Shown here: piece by piece, positions 53,252 to 61,418 of the stretch
Position numbering within the stretch: position 1 is the first letter of the stretch
Layout of the letters: every line of letters starts with the position of its first letter
NCBI GenBank assembly: GCA_934464775.1
Contig: CAKSKG010000004.1
Coordinates: 86,998-150,997 of the forward strand
Origin: an uncultured Oscillospiraceae bacterium
Lineage (GTDB): Bacteria > Bacillota > Clostridia > Oscillospirales > Ruminococcaceae
Direction of reading: 5' to 3'
DNA length: 64,000 nt
Translations under genes and position numbers: made by a program
Notes under the pieces: model-generated
Database searches by the model: none
Told to the model about the DNA's origin: nothing
Seen by the model: the letters and a program-made list of their open reading frames with translations, nothing else

Positions 53252-54325
53252 ATGATATTTAATGCCGATGAAAAATATGTAACTGTCCACGGAAGAACGC
53301 TCTTTCTGAATAATATCAGATACATAGACTATTCCTGCTCGGGCACAGCATTTAAGTTTACGGGAAAAAGCGTTAAGGCGAAGCTTACCTCCGATTATAC
53401 GCCCAATCCCGACTGCGGAGATATATTCATGCCGTTCTGCGCCGTTCTGGTCAACGGTAAGATGACCAAGCGCTTTGAGCTGAGCGAGCCTGAGATGATC
53501 TACGATCTTTATGAAAGCGATGAAGAAAAGACGGTTGAGATAGAGCTTATCAAAATGTCCGAGGCCGCATTCGGCAAGGTTGGTATCGTTGAATTTATTA
53601 CAGACAGCGATATTGCTCCCGTTCCCGTGCCCAAAAAGGACAGGCGCATTGAATTCGTCGGAGATTCGATCACCTGCGGCTACGGTATTGAGGGCGTTGT
53701 GAACGTTGACACATTCAATACCCGTCAGGAGAATCCGTACACGGCATATGCCGCATCAACTGCGAGAAATTTCAATGCGGACTTTAATCTCATATCATGG
53801 AGCGGAATAGGAGTTCTTTCCTCGTGGGTGGAGGACACAGCAGAAAAGCCTCTTGACAACTGGCTTTCTCCCGTGCTTTATCCCTGCACCGACGCCGCTT
53901 ACAGCAATGATATTCATCAGGAGCCTTTTGAGCAGTGGGATTTTTCAAGATTTGTTCCTCAGGTTATTGTTATCAATCTCGGAACCAATGATGAAAGCTG
54001 GACAAAGAATATTCCCGAGCGTGTTGAAGCTTTCAAGGTAAAATATTATGATTATCTGAAGCTTATCAGAAGCAGGAATCCCGATGCGGATATTATCTGC
54101 GCTTACGGTGTTATGCAGAACGGACTTGCCGATGTAGAAAAGGAGCTTGTTGAAAAGTTTTCGGCTGAAAACAACGATAAGCATATTCGTTTCCTTAGAT
54201 TTACAACACATACGGAAGCCGACGGCATGGGTTCGGATTTCCACCCCAACCTTTCAACCCAGCAGAGAATGACAAGGGAGCTTACAGCCAAGATCTCGGA
54301 GATCACCGGCTGGCAGGCTGAATAA
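53252..54325 (+). CDS. CE2-like SGNH esterase (acetyl esterase family)
   Basis: A 357-residue protein with an N-terminal jelly-roll (about residues 1-115; GRTLFLNNIRYIDYSCSG) and a C-terminal SGNH domain (about 130-357), the two-domain order of carbohydrate esterase family 2. S139 in FVGDSITCGYG, NLGTND, and D329/H331 in SDFHPN are the catalytic elements. CE2 enzymes remove acetyl groups from plant xylan and mannan. No signal peptide is visible at the N-terminus, unlike the secreted CE2 enzymes, so it may act on imported acetylated oligosaccharides. Confidence 0.85.
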   Translation: MIFNADEKYVTVHGRTLFLNNIRYIDYSCSGTAFKFTGKSVKAKLTSDYTPNPDCGDIFMPFCAVLVNGKMTKRFELSEPEMIYDLYESDEEKTVEIELIKMSEAAFGKVGIVEFITDSDIAPVPVPKKDRRIEFVGDSITCGYGIEGVVNVDTFNTRQENPYTAYAASTARNFNADFNLISWSGIGVLSSWVEDTAEKPLDNWLSPVLYPCTDAAYSNDIHQEPFEQWDFSRFVPQVIVINLGTNDESWTKNIPERVEAFKVKYYDYLKLIRSRNPDADIICAYGVMQNGLADVEKELVEKFSAENNDKHIRFLRFTTHTEADGMGSDFHPNLSTQQRMTRELTAKISEITGWQAE

Positions 54326-54348
54326 GATAAAATTATAATAACAGCATA

Positions 54349-54388
54349 AAAACAGGTCATGCATATCAAAATGCATGACCTGTTTTGC
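54349..54388. terminator. Terminator after the CE2-like gene
   Basis: A 16-base stem (AAAACAGGTCATGCAT / ATGCATGACCTGTTTT, 54349-54364 with 54371-54386). It marks the last chromosomal transcript before the mobile element. Confidence 0.88.
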
Positions 54389-54446
54389 GTACAGATGCTT
54401 TGCTTTCAGGCATTACATCTGCATTTTGCCGCAGATGAGGTTTCCG

Positions 54447-56147
54447 TTATGAGCGGTTGCCTGCCTTGTAGCTGTCGATCATCTTCTTGCTGATGTGTCC
54501 GGAACGGCAATGGTCGGAGCTGCGTCCCCGAACATACGTAAAATCGTGGTTTGCGCCTGTTTTCAGCTTTATTTCAAGCTTCATACATTCCTCGTTTCGG
54601 GGAATGACGTTTATCCTGTCGATCACGGTCAGGACCATTTCATCAATTTCTTCATGAGTCATATCTCTGTCGGGGCTGTACATCTCCTTGAAGTATTTCT
54701 CGATCTTTTCAAGCTCACGGGCATAATCGTCGGATTCCGAAGCTTTTTTCTCAAGTGCGAAAATGTCCTCTTCAAGCTCGCTGATGCTGATGTTGGAAGC
54801 ATCGTTTCGCTCCTTAAATTCCGACTTTGAGATCATTCCGTCCGTATAAATATCAAGGAGCTTTTCACGCTTTGCCTTCTCCTTTTCAAGCCTGTTCCGC
54901 AGAGAGTCAAGCTCACGCATGGTATTTGCGGAGGTGTCGGCTTCACGGTATATTTTCAGGAACGTGGAAACATAGTCCTCGATGTTTTCTGAAATGTTCT
55001 TGAAATGCTCGGAAAGCATTTTGTATAAGTCCTCTTCAAGAATTGAAAATGATGCGCAGGCTTTTGCTCCGAAGCGTCGCTTTTCGCTGCATATCCACTG
55101 ATAGATAGGCTTGCCCTTTGAAACGCTGTTGGAATAGCTTGTCCGCCAGTAGGCTTTGTCATCTGCGGCACACCATATCTTTCCCGTGAAAACGCTTTTG
55201 TCTTTCAAAGAACGCTCACGGGATTTTACAACTGCGCTTCTTTCTTTGAAAATCTCATTGCATTTGTTCCAAAGCTCCTCGCTGACTATTGCGGGGACTA
55301 TTTCACCCGTTTCGTCCTTGTACATTACCCATTCCTCTTCGGGGAGAAAACGCTGTTCTTTGGTGCGGTAGTCAACTACCTTGACCTTATTTCCGCAGTA
55401 AAAGCCTTTGTATTTGGGGTTCTGAATTATACCCGAAACGGTGTTGTGGTGTATTCGTGTGCCGTTTCTTCCACGGTAGCCCTTGTTGTAAAGCATATCC
55501 TCGATCTTGCGGACACTGTATCTGCCTGTTGCATATTCCTCAAATATGAGCCGCACCATTTCGGCTTCGCTTTCATTTATTACAAGCTTGCAGTCACATT
55601 TGTCATAGCCGAAAATGCGGTTGTTGCCCATTACATTTCCGCTTTCGATAGCACGCTTATGTCCCCAGCGGACACGCTCGGATAGCTTGCGGACTTCATC
55701 GGCGGCGATGCTTGACATTATGGTGAGGCGAAGCTCGCTGTCGGTATCAATGGTGCAGATGTTGTCATTCTGAAAGAAAACACCGACTCCCGCACGGAGC
55801 AGTTCACGGGTATATGTTAAGCTGTCGATAGTGTTACGGGCAAATCGGCTGACCTCTTTGGTAAGCACAAGATCAAAAACGCCTGCTTTTCCGTCCTCGA
55901 TCATTCGCATAAAATTAACACGGTTGACAGCGTTTTCGCCTCGGACACGGTCAACATAGCCTTCAACGTAAGTCCAGTTTTTGTTGCTTTTTATAAAATC
56001 CGTGAAATAGGTTATCTGATTTTCAATGGAATTTTCCTGCTCTTCTTTGGTGGTTGAAACACGGGCATAAAAGGTCACTCTGAGATCAAGGTCAAAAATG
56101 GTTTTCTGCTCGTATTTCATTTTATTGGCGGTTTCGTATATATCCAT
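54447..56147 (-). CDS. Large serine recombinase (integrase)
   Basis: A 566-residue site-specific recombinase. The resolvase domain (about residues 23-165) has catalytic S31 in FYARVSTTKEEQ, followed by TKEVSRFARN and SSIAADEVRKLSERVRWG. The recombinase domain (about 180-290; GYRGRNGTRIHHNTVSGIIQNPKY) contains the DNA-binding part. A zinc-ribbon-like part (CAAD, IWICSEK, ACASF) has Asp in place of the second ligand Cys of the first pair. A coiled coil (about 395-470) completes the large-serine form. SD AGGAGGG and a consensus promoter (56176-56204) lie upstream. It would excise and integrate the element. Confidence 0.95.
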   Translation of the reverse strand: MDIYETANKMKYEQKTIFDLDLRVTFYARVSTTKEEQENSIENQITYFTDFIKSNKNWTYVEGYVDRVRGENAVNRVNFMRMIEDGKAGVFDLVLTKEVSRFARNTIDSLTYTRELLRAGVGVFFQNDNICTIDTDSELRLTIMSSIAADEVRKLSERVRWGHKRAIESGNVMGNNRIFGYDKCDCKLVINESEAEMVRLIFEEYATGRYSVRKIEDMLYNKGYRGRNGTRIHHNTVSGIIQNPKYKGFYCGNKVKVVDYRTKEQRFLPEEEWVMYKDETGEIVPAIVSEELWNKCNEIFKERSAVVKSRERSLKDKSVFTGKIWCAADDKAYWRTSYSNSVSKGKPIYQWICSEKRRFGAKACASFSILEEDLYKMLSEHFKNISENIEDYVSTFLKIYREADTSANTMRELDSLRNRLEKEKAKREKLLDIYTDGMISKSEFKERNDASNISISELEEDIFALEKKASESDDYARELEKIEKYFKEMYSPDRDMTHEEIDEMVLTVIDRINVIPRNEECMKLEIKLKTGANHDFTYVRGRSSDHCRSGHISKKMIDSYKAGNRS

Positions 56148-56175
56148 AACGCCCTCCTGTATGTATCATATATTG

Positions 56176-56204
56176 ATGTTACCATACCAACAATGATTTG
56201 TCAA
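56176..56204 (-). promoter_or_regulatory. Recombinase promoter with a CATACCAA motif in the spacer
   Basis: Minus strand: TTGACA (56204-56199), 17 bases, TAACAT (56181-56176). The spacer contains a CATACCAA sequence (read on the plus strand) also seen clustered at 59308-59570. Confidence 0.65.
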
Positions 56205-56231
56205 GATATTTAGGTGCATTTTATGTAAACA

Positions 56232-56251
56232 GGGCAGGGAAGAGCCTGCCC
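56232..56251 (-). terminator. Hairpin after the 47-residue ORF
   Basis: GGGCAGG / CCTGCCC with a 6-base loop, four bases after the stop; weak T tail, so a weak terminator at most. It lies upstream of the recombinase promoter. Confidence 0.55.
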
Positions 56252-56255
56252 ATAA

Positions 56256-56399
56256 TTATGCCGAAAGTTTTTCGATCATTGCGATCATTTTGTTGCATTT
56301 GGCAAGGCTGATCTTTCCCTGCTTGTGGAGTATCATTGTCCAGGCTTTCAGGGTCAGTTTTTTCAGATATAGTTTATCCGCTTTTTCGTCTGTTGTCAT
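56256..56399 (-). CDS. 47-residue basic protein in the mobile element
   Basis: ATG at 56399 with AGGAGG seven bases upstream, stop TAA at 56256. The protein begins MTTDEKADKLYLKKLTL and is helical and Lys-rich, with one Cys. It lies between the recombinase and relaxase genes in the same direction, and resembles the small ORFs often found there. Function unknown. Confidence 0.65.
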   Translation of the reverse strand: MTTDEKADKLYLKKLTLKAWTMILHKQGKISLAKCNKMIAMIEKLSA

Positions 56400-56476
56400 A
56401 TGCATTCCTCCTGATGTTAGTTTTCTCCTATTAAGGAAAATTTATTCTGTTTGATATTGTTGTAGTCTGTTTTTTT

Positions 56477-58060
56477 CTATCGGGAATAACCATTATATAT
56501 CTTTTGGTATTCCCGTTCTTTCTGTTGTTCAAACATTCGCCTTTGTTCCTCTGCTCTCCTGCGATGTTCCTCACGCATATCCATATATGCAATCTCCGCA
56601 TTTCTCTCCGCTGTGGGTTTAGGCTCTGCCTTGTATGTACCGTCCTCCTGCGGTTCAAGACCTTTATGATAATTTTCTATCTGAATGCGAAGCTGCTCCT
56701 GTTCCCGAATCCTGTCATAATCGGATTTCAGAAAATCCTCCAGATATGCAAGCGACATTTCCGCATTTGCTCGTTCTTTAGATGCTCTGCCCATTTCGGA
56801 AGCAAGACTGTCAAGCTGTTTTAGTTCATTACGAAGCTTGTCTTTCAGCTTCGGCAGCCAGTTTTCCATATGAGTATTCCAACCGCCTATACCTCCGCTT
56901 TCGGCAAGCTTCCAATGAAGCTCCTCAAGGCGTTTCTGCTGTGCTTCATCTCTATTCTCTGTTTTCAGCAGACGGGCATATTCATCGCCCAAATAGTCCA
57001 GCGTTTTCAGCTTTTCTTTTTTCTCCGCACATTTGAAATACCTGGATATCGCATTATCCTCTTTACGATTTGCCGCCGCAAGGCAGGACCTCATATCATC
57101 AAGAGAATGAATGTGATTGCTGTGGATAAAATTCAGAACCTCGAAAGACTTTTTTACCTCCGCATAGGTCGGATAATGAATTACCGGTGCACGATAAATA
57201 TCAAGCTGACGTTCACGAACATCGACAGCAATTTCAACCTGAAAACCGATAAACGCACTTATCTTTCTGCCAACAAATTCATTCTGCTTGTTGTTTATTC
57301 TCTGAATAAGCATCTGATACGAATACCCGAATCCCAATTTTGAAATACAGCAGCCGTATTTCACGCCTTTCGGTTTGGCTATCATTCGGCTTTCGTTAGT
57401 AAAGATATATCCGCACTCTTTCATTTTTTCGATAAGAGAATAAAAGTCCGTAACATCATTACTGTGGATAAGCCTGTCAATGGTATCAGCCATTTTCACC
57501 TTCCACGAATATCCTTTCTTACGGGCATCATGCTCCTTGTAGCCGATAGTGCTTTTTCTTTTCGGATTTTTGATTATTTCAAGATTATGCTCAATGCAAA
57601 TTTCATCGGAACGCTTTCTGACGAACTGCACGGATTTCATATTACTGTGCCAGCGAATCCCGTCAAGGTCATACGGACAAACAGAAATATGATTGTGACA
57701 ATGATCTGTATTGCTGTGCGTACTGACGATTATCGGTCGATTCTCTCCGAAAATGCTTTTTGCCCACTCAACCCCTATACGATGTGCCGCTTCTGCCGAA
57801 ACGCTTGAATCGAAAGACTGTGTATATGAGTGGATTCGGATATTTCTTTTTCCACTGTTTTTTGAAGAATAGCATTTTTCAAATTCTTCGTTATTGTACT
57901 TTTCAAAAATTTCCTTGAAATTATCGTAAGCAGTTTCAAGGTCATCGCCGCAGCATATTCCCGTGACATATTTCATCTTTTCATTTTTGTCGGGATTGAG
58001 AATGTAGCGGAGATGCTCTTTCGGCGTTGTGTGAATTGCAGTATGCTTTACATAAGCCAA
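56477..58060 (-). CDS. MOBP-type relaxase
   Basis: A 527-residue mobilization relaxase. TTG at 58060 is the likely start (GAGG nine bases before it, one base after the mobC stop). The three-His motif is HSNTDHCHNH at residues 115-124, and the preceding IRIHSYTQSF is the usual motif II. The C-terminal half is a Glu/Arg-rich coiled coil with a QREQ-type end. It nicks oriT and leads the strand in transfer, with MobC. The related CHAP/primase extensions are absent. Confidence 0.92.
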   Translation of the reverse strand: MAYVKHTAIHTTPKEHLRYILNPDKNEKMKYVTGICCGDDLETAYDNFKEIFEKYNNEEFEKCYSSKNSGKRNIRIHSYTQSFDSSVSAEAAHRIGVEWAKSIFGENRPIIVSTHSNTDHCHNHISVCPYDLDGIRWHSNMKSVQFVRKRSDEICIEHNLEIIKNPKRKSTIGYKEHDARKKGYSWKVKMADTIDRLIHSNDVTDFYSLIEKMKECGYIFTNESRMIAKPKGVKYGCCISKLGFGYSYQMLIQRINNKQNEFVGRKISAFIGFQVEIAVDVRERQLDIYRAPVIHYPTYAEVKKSFEVLNFIHSNHIHSLDDMRSCLAAANRKEDNAISRYFKCAEKKEKLKTLDYLGDEYARLLKTENRDEAQQKRLEELHWKLAESGGIGGWNTHMENWLPKLKDKLRNELKQLDSLASEMGRASKERANAEMSLAYLEDFLKSDYDRIREQEQLRIQIENYHKGLEPQEDGTYKAEPKPTAERNAEIAYMDMREEHRRRAEEQRRMFEQQKEREYQKIYNGYSR

Positions 58061-58061
58061 A

Positions 58062-58391
58062 TCACAACACCTCGTATGACAGCGGTTTCAGATGTTCATT
58101 TAGCTTTTCACTCAATTCCGAAAACTGCTTTTTCAGATCTCTGACATCACTCTGATACACCGACCTGTTTGAGTTCACCACCATTGCAATCTGGTTGATG
58201 TTGTTTCCGATACGCCTGAGTTCGGAACGAAGCCCGAAAATGTCGGCGGTGTTGTAAAGCACCACCTGACTGTTTACGGCAGAAGTCCTCAAAAATCTGC
58301 TGACGGTCATTCCTGCGGCAGCGGCTTTGCGTCTGATCTCAGATGCTTCTTCCTCCGCTGCCCGAAATTTCATAATTGTAGTTCTGTTCAT
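58062..58391 (-). CDS. mobC: MobC-like auxiliary mobilization protein
   Basis: A 109-residue protein: MNRTTIMKFRAAEEEASEIRRKAAAAGMTVSRFLR is the ribbon-helix-helix-like start, and the conserved LRRIGNNINQIAMVVN is the MobC signature. It overlaps or abuts the relaxase gene, with which it is co-translated. It helps the relaxase open oriT. Confidence 0.92.
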   Translation of the reverse strand: MNRTTIMKFRAAEEEASEIRRKAAAAGMTVSRFLRTSAVNSQVVLYNTADIFGLRSELRRIGNNINQIAMVVNSNRSVYQSDVRDLKKQFSELSEKLNEHLKPLSYEVL

Positions 58392-58587
58392 AATTCCTAC
58401 CGTCTATATCTATGGATATACTTATATAAGGACTATGACTGCGAAATCCGTCTGAATTTGGGTACACAAATTCTATGCTTGCTAAATCATAGCAGCTAAA
58501 TCATAGCAGCCACCTCCTCCGCAAAAATCATGCGACTCTCCCGATTATCCGCAACTTGATTGCAGATATTTGCAACAGTTGCGGATA
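58392..58587. other. Candidate oriT region upstream of mobC
   Basis: Two repeats lie in this 196-base intergenic stretch. There is a perfect tandem direct repeat of GCTAAATCATAGCA (58481-58494 and 58495-58508), and a perfect 9-base inverted repeat ATCCGCAAC / GTTGCGGAT (58547-58555 with 58578-58586). Repeats and a hairpin just upstream of mobC-relaxase are the usual layout of an oriT. The nick site cannot be read off. Confidence 0.5.
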
Positions 58588-59286
58588 TTACTTCTTATCC
58601 TGTCCGAATATGTTCTTAAAAATGTTATTCTGTTTCGGTGTGTTTTGTTTTTCGGATTCCCGAAGCTGCTTTTTCAGCTCGGCTATCTCATTTCTGAGCA
58701 TTGCAATTTCATCGTCCTTTTGGGATAGCGTGGACGTAAGGTCTGCTATCTTTTCATCGTATTCCCGGAGCCTGTACATCTGTTTTTGGCAGCTCTCGGT
58801 TCTTGCTTCGCTGATACCGCTCAGCTCCTCATTTTCGTTTTTAAGCTTGGCTTTTTCCTTTTCAAACTCGCTTTCCATAATTTTATACAGAGCTTTTGCA
58901 TCGTCACATTCATTCTTGTAACGATCACATTCCTGCGTAAGAATGGCATTCAAATCCGAATATTCCTTGTTTTCCTTTTTAAGGAACTCAATAACAGCTT
59001 CATAATCGGACATTTTTGAAGCCAATTTCTTATGTTCCGCCTTGAATTGCTCGTTCTCCGCAACTATTTCTTTATTCTTATTAAACAGATAATAATTGCG
59101 TTCATCGAGAGCCTTGTATGTTTCACGCTTGGGTTTCAGGAGATTCACCGCAAAGGAATCAAGGTCTGTCACATTGCCCTCGTCCTTTGTGATATGCCCC
59201 TCAAGCTCCGCTGCATATTTTTTGATTTTCGCATATACAGCCTGATGTGAAACTTGAAAGGTTTTGCAAAATTCACTGATTCTCAC
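58588..59286 (-). CDS. HTH and coiled-coil protein (KfrA-like layout)
   Basis: A 232-residue protein with a GTG start at 59286 and GGAGG six bases upstream. An N-terminal HTH (VRISEFCKTFQVSHQAVYAKIKKY) precedes about 150 residues of continuous coiled coil (KLKNENEELSG, KIADLTSTLSQKDDEIAML) and a short tail ending in FGQDKK. The layout is that of KfrA-type plasmid DNA-binding proteins, though the sequence match is not clear. Its promoter region carries seven copies of an ATACCA-centred motif, so it may be autoregulated. Confidence 0.75.
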   Translation of the reverse strand: MRISEFCKTFQVSHQAVYAKIKKYAAELEGHITKDEGNVTDLDSFAVNLLKPKRETYKALDERNYYLFNKNKEIVAENEQFKAEHKKLASKMSDYEAVIEFLKKENKEYSDLNAILTQECDRYKNECDDAKALYKIMESEFEKEKAKLKNENEELSGISEARTESCQKQMYRLREYDEKIADLTSTLSQKDDEIAMLRNEIAELKKQLRESEKQNTPKQNNIFKNIFGQDKK

Positions 59287-59307
59287 ATTTCGCCTCCATT
59301 TTGAAGC

Positions 59308-59570
59308 TGATACCAACAGACAAAAAATATGTTGATACCAAAGCCGTTGTTTTTATAGCTACTGCCGACATTGGCGTTAATAGAAGGCATTTTACATACC
59401 ACTTTATTGGCTCTATTTCTGCCCCATATCAGCACCACTTTTATATTGGCTTCAAATATCCCTCCCGTTTTGATACCAACTTTTCAGCTCCATTTCAGCC
59501 TATTTTTATAGCTGATACCAAAACAGCGGGATTTTGAAGTCATACCACCTTGAAAAAAGTCATACCACTT
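59308..59570. repeat. Cluster of seven ATACCA repeats (iteron-like)
   Basis: Copies of (G/C)ATACCA(A/C) begin at 59309, 59334, 59395, 59472, 59514, 59541 and 59561, all on the plus strand. Four are TGATACCAA and three CATACCAC. Spacing is irregular (about 20-77 bases). The block fills the gap between the HTH/coiled-coil gene and the parR-like gene and holds no ORF. It fits a binding array for one of these DNA-binding proteins, such as a parC-like centromere or an operator. Confidence 0.65.
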
Positions 59571-59580
59571 GACGAAAATC

Positions 59581-59943
59581 TCACATTTCAAGAAAATCAT
59601 CATCAACGAAATCTTCATTTTCATCAAAATCGGAATCTGCGGAATTTTCGGAATTATCATTTTTCTGAATTTCTTCCTGTGCTTTATTTTCTAAAATACT
59701 GATTTCTGAAAAATTGCTTGTCTGTTCAGAATCTTCATTCCGATAAACTGTGCCGATCTCCTCTCTGACAATTTTTCTTATCCCGTCAAGAAGCGTTTTC
59801 CGATTTTCCTCATTCTCCGAAAATGAGATAAGGGCAGCCACAATGGTATTTGAATAACTCATTTCGGAGCTTTTCAGAATGTCATAGGCTTTTCTGTGGT
59901 CGGGCTTGTCCAGATTAAGCCTGAGATTTGTTGTCTTTATCAT
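59581..59943 (-). CDS. ParR-like ribbon-helix-helix protein
   Basis: A 120-residue protein, ATG at 59943 with GAGGAAGG upstream. Residues 1-55 (LRLNLDKPDHRKAYDILKSSEMSYSNTIVAALI) resemble a ribbon-helix-helix domain of the ParR type; the C-terminus is very acidic (DFDENEDFVDDDF). It overlaps the end of the ParM-like gene by 29 bases. ParR binds centromere repeats and caps ParM filaments in plasmid segregation. Confidence 0.72.
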   Translation of the reverse strand: MIKTTNLRLNLDKPDHRKAYDILKSSEMSYSNTIVAALISFSENEENRKTLLDGIRKIVREEIGTVYRNEDSEQTSNFSEISILENKAQEEIQKNDNSENSADSDFDENEDFVDDDFLEM

Positions 59944-60856
59944 TTGCACCCTTCCTCAGCTTTCTCTTTGCCTGACATTCATAGCCTTTTGCGTTTGCAC
60001 AAACATCGGTGATGAATGTTGCGTTGGGCGGATTGACATTGTGATTGTCCATCACAACTGCTCCGCCGCCTACAACGTACAGCTTCATCAATCGGGAATT
60101 GTAATCGTACTTGTAAAGAGCATTGAGTATACTCTTGCAGTATTCCTCTGTACAAGACCTCATTACCGCTTCATAATCCTGCGGAAGCTCCTGCTCTGTG
60201 TTCATCAGAAACTTTTTGATGATGCTCTCGTCAATGTCCTCGTGGAACTTGTTCATAAGAGCATTGCGAATTTCTATCACGCACTTTTCCACTCCCAGCT
60301 TTTCGGTACGGCAGCTGTCGGTGATGACCTTGTGGTCGATGACTTTCATAATGTTCATAGTTCCGTTTCCGATGTCGGCTATCATATTCACGCCGTTCAT
60401 ATCCTTGAGCCTGTCATACACCGCACAATATCCCTGTGGATAAACCGAAACGCCCTTGATATGAATGCTGTACTGCTTTCCGTTGTATATGAAATCCACA
60501 TTTTCATTCTGTAACATATACTCGGAAAATCTGTCACGCTGCTCCGAATACCACATAAGCGGAAGTCCGACTGCAAGGTGAACGTTCGCTTCTGTAATTC
60601 CCGCAAGTGACAATTCCTTTGCGATTCCGTAAAGGGTGAGGTAATAGTTATCCATATCTGTGGTCTTGTCCGCTGTGAAGGACTTGTGATTTTCTCCGAT
60701 ACAGATGTACTTTCCGTCATATTCCAGCACGTCCTTTTTGAACGGCGGCTCATAATCGTACACCTTTACGCCCGATGCGGTCACTGTGTTTGCGGTTTTG
60801 AGATTTCCGTAGCCGTGGTCGATGCCGATTATGTATGTGTCGTTATACTTTATCAT
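59915..60856 (-). CDS. parM: ParM-like actin-family ATPase
   Basis: A 313-residue actin-like protein (ATG at 60856, GGAGG nine bases before; 60862 is an alternative start). Nucleotide motifs: IIGIDHGYGNLKT (phosphate 1, Asp13), IADIGNGTMNIM (phosphate 2, Asp161) and VVGGGAVVM (adenosine). Length fits ParM/StbA/Alp proteins of plasmids. It would form filaments that move DNA copies apart when the element is replicating extrachromosomally. It overlaps the excisionase-type gene upstream and the ParR-like gene downstream. Confidence 0.88.
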   Translation of the reverse strand: MIKYNDTYIIGIDHGYGNLKTANTVTASGVKVYDYEPPFKKDVLEYDGKYICIGENHKSFTADKTTDMDNYYLTLYGIAKELSLAGITEANVHLAVGLPLMWYSEQRDRFSEYMLQNENVDFIYNGKQYSIHIKGVSVYPQGYCAVYDRLKDMNGVNMIADIGNGTMNIMKVIDHKVITDSCRTEKLGVEKCVIEIRNALMNKFHEDIDESIIKKFLMNTEQELPQDYEAVMRSCTEEYCKSILNALYKYDYNSRLMKLYVVGGGAVVMDNHNVNPPNATFITDVCANAKGYECQAKRKLRKGANDKDNKSQA

Positions 60857-61043
60857 TTTCATCGTCCTCCTTACTGTCCAGCCAATCGAAAAACTTATCC
60901 CTCTGAATAAACTTCCGACTGCCAATCTTCACAACAGGCACGTCCTCACGATTAAGGATATTGTACACCATAGTACGGGTGAAGCCCATTGCCTGAATTT
61001 CATTTGCCGACAGCATCATCGGCAGATTTTCTCTGCTGTTCAT
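60843..61043 (-). CDS. Excisionase-type HTH protein
   Basis: A 66-residue protein with a MerR/Xis-like HTH_17 fold (MLSANEIQAMGFTRTMVYNILN, then VPVVKIGSRKFI). ATG at 61043 with GGAGG eight bases upstream. First gene of the minus-strand set; it could direct excision with the serine recombinase or regulate the parMR operon. Confidence 0.82.
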   Translation of the reverse strand: MNSRENLPMMLSANEIQAMGFTRTMVYNILNREDVPVVKIGSRKFIQRDKFFDWLDSKEDDENDKV

Positions 61044-61177
61044 TAGCAGCACCTCCATTTTCTTTTGTTCGGCTCTTGGGATTTTTCCCTTGAGCCTGCT
61101 CCCATTATATATCAAAATTTACCGAAAACGCCGTTTTGACCTCATACTTTTTGTTTTGAGCAACTCATTAAGCCTAT

Positions 61178-61324
61178 GCGTGCAAATATCGAATAATACG
61201 GATAATTCCGTACTATCCGTTGACGAAACGTGCAAAACGTAATATAAAAAATCTATAAAATTTTTCGGCGGATTTCATTCGATTTTTTCCGAAAGGGGCG
61301 TATTTGTTATGATAAATCTGTTTG
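61178..61324 (+). repeat. ~150-bp repeat, copy 1 (promoter plus gene start)
   Basis: Close to identical to 62472-62620 (about 85% by eye, with stretches of 28 and 17 identical bases). It contains TTGACG (61220-61225), 17 bases, TATAAA (61243-61248), a ribosome site and the ATG of the remnant at 61309. The remaining gene-free bases 61044-61177 show only a weak AT-rich tail. Confidence 0.85.
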
Positions 61325-61368
61325 TTCTCCTCTTGACTGTATTTATAATATGGGGTATAATGGAATAA
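61309..61368 (+). pseudogene. Truncated start of a 62605-type gene
   Basis: ATG and six codons (MINLFVL) match the start of the gene at 62605 (MIDLFEC), then the sequence diverges into hydrophobic codons and a stop at 61366. It overlaps the promoter of the hydrolase gene. Confidence 0.6.
61333..61361 (+). promoter_or_regulatory. Promoter of the hydrolase gene
   Basis: TTGACT (61333-61338), 17 bases, TATAAT (61356-61361), within the remnant ORF and about 60 bases before the hydrolase ATG. Confidence 0.75.
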
Positions 61369-61418
61369 ATCGGGTAGATAAACAGCTTGACAAATCGGAA
61401 TTTTACGAGGAGAAAACG

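Noticed and set aside
54393..54446. A definite left attachment site of the element
   Set aside because: A CATCTGC/GCAGATG hairpin is visible at 54416-54437, but without the right junction no shared core sequence can be identified.
59308..59570. CRISPR array
   Set aside because: The repeats are 8-10 bases, irregularly spaced and in a partition/mobile-element context; no cas genes are present.
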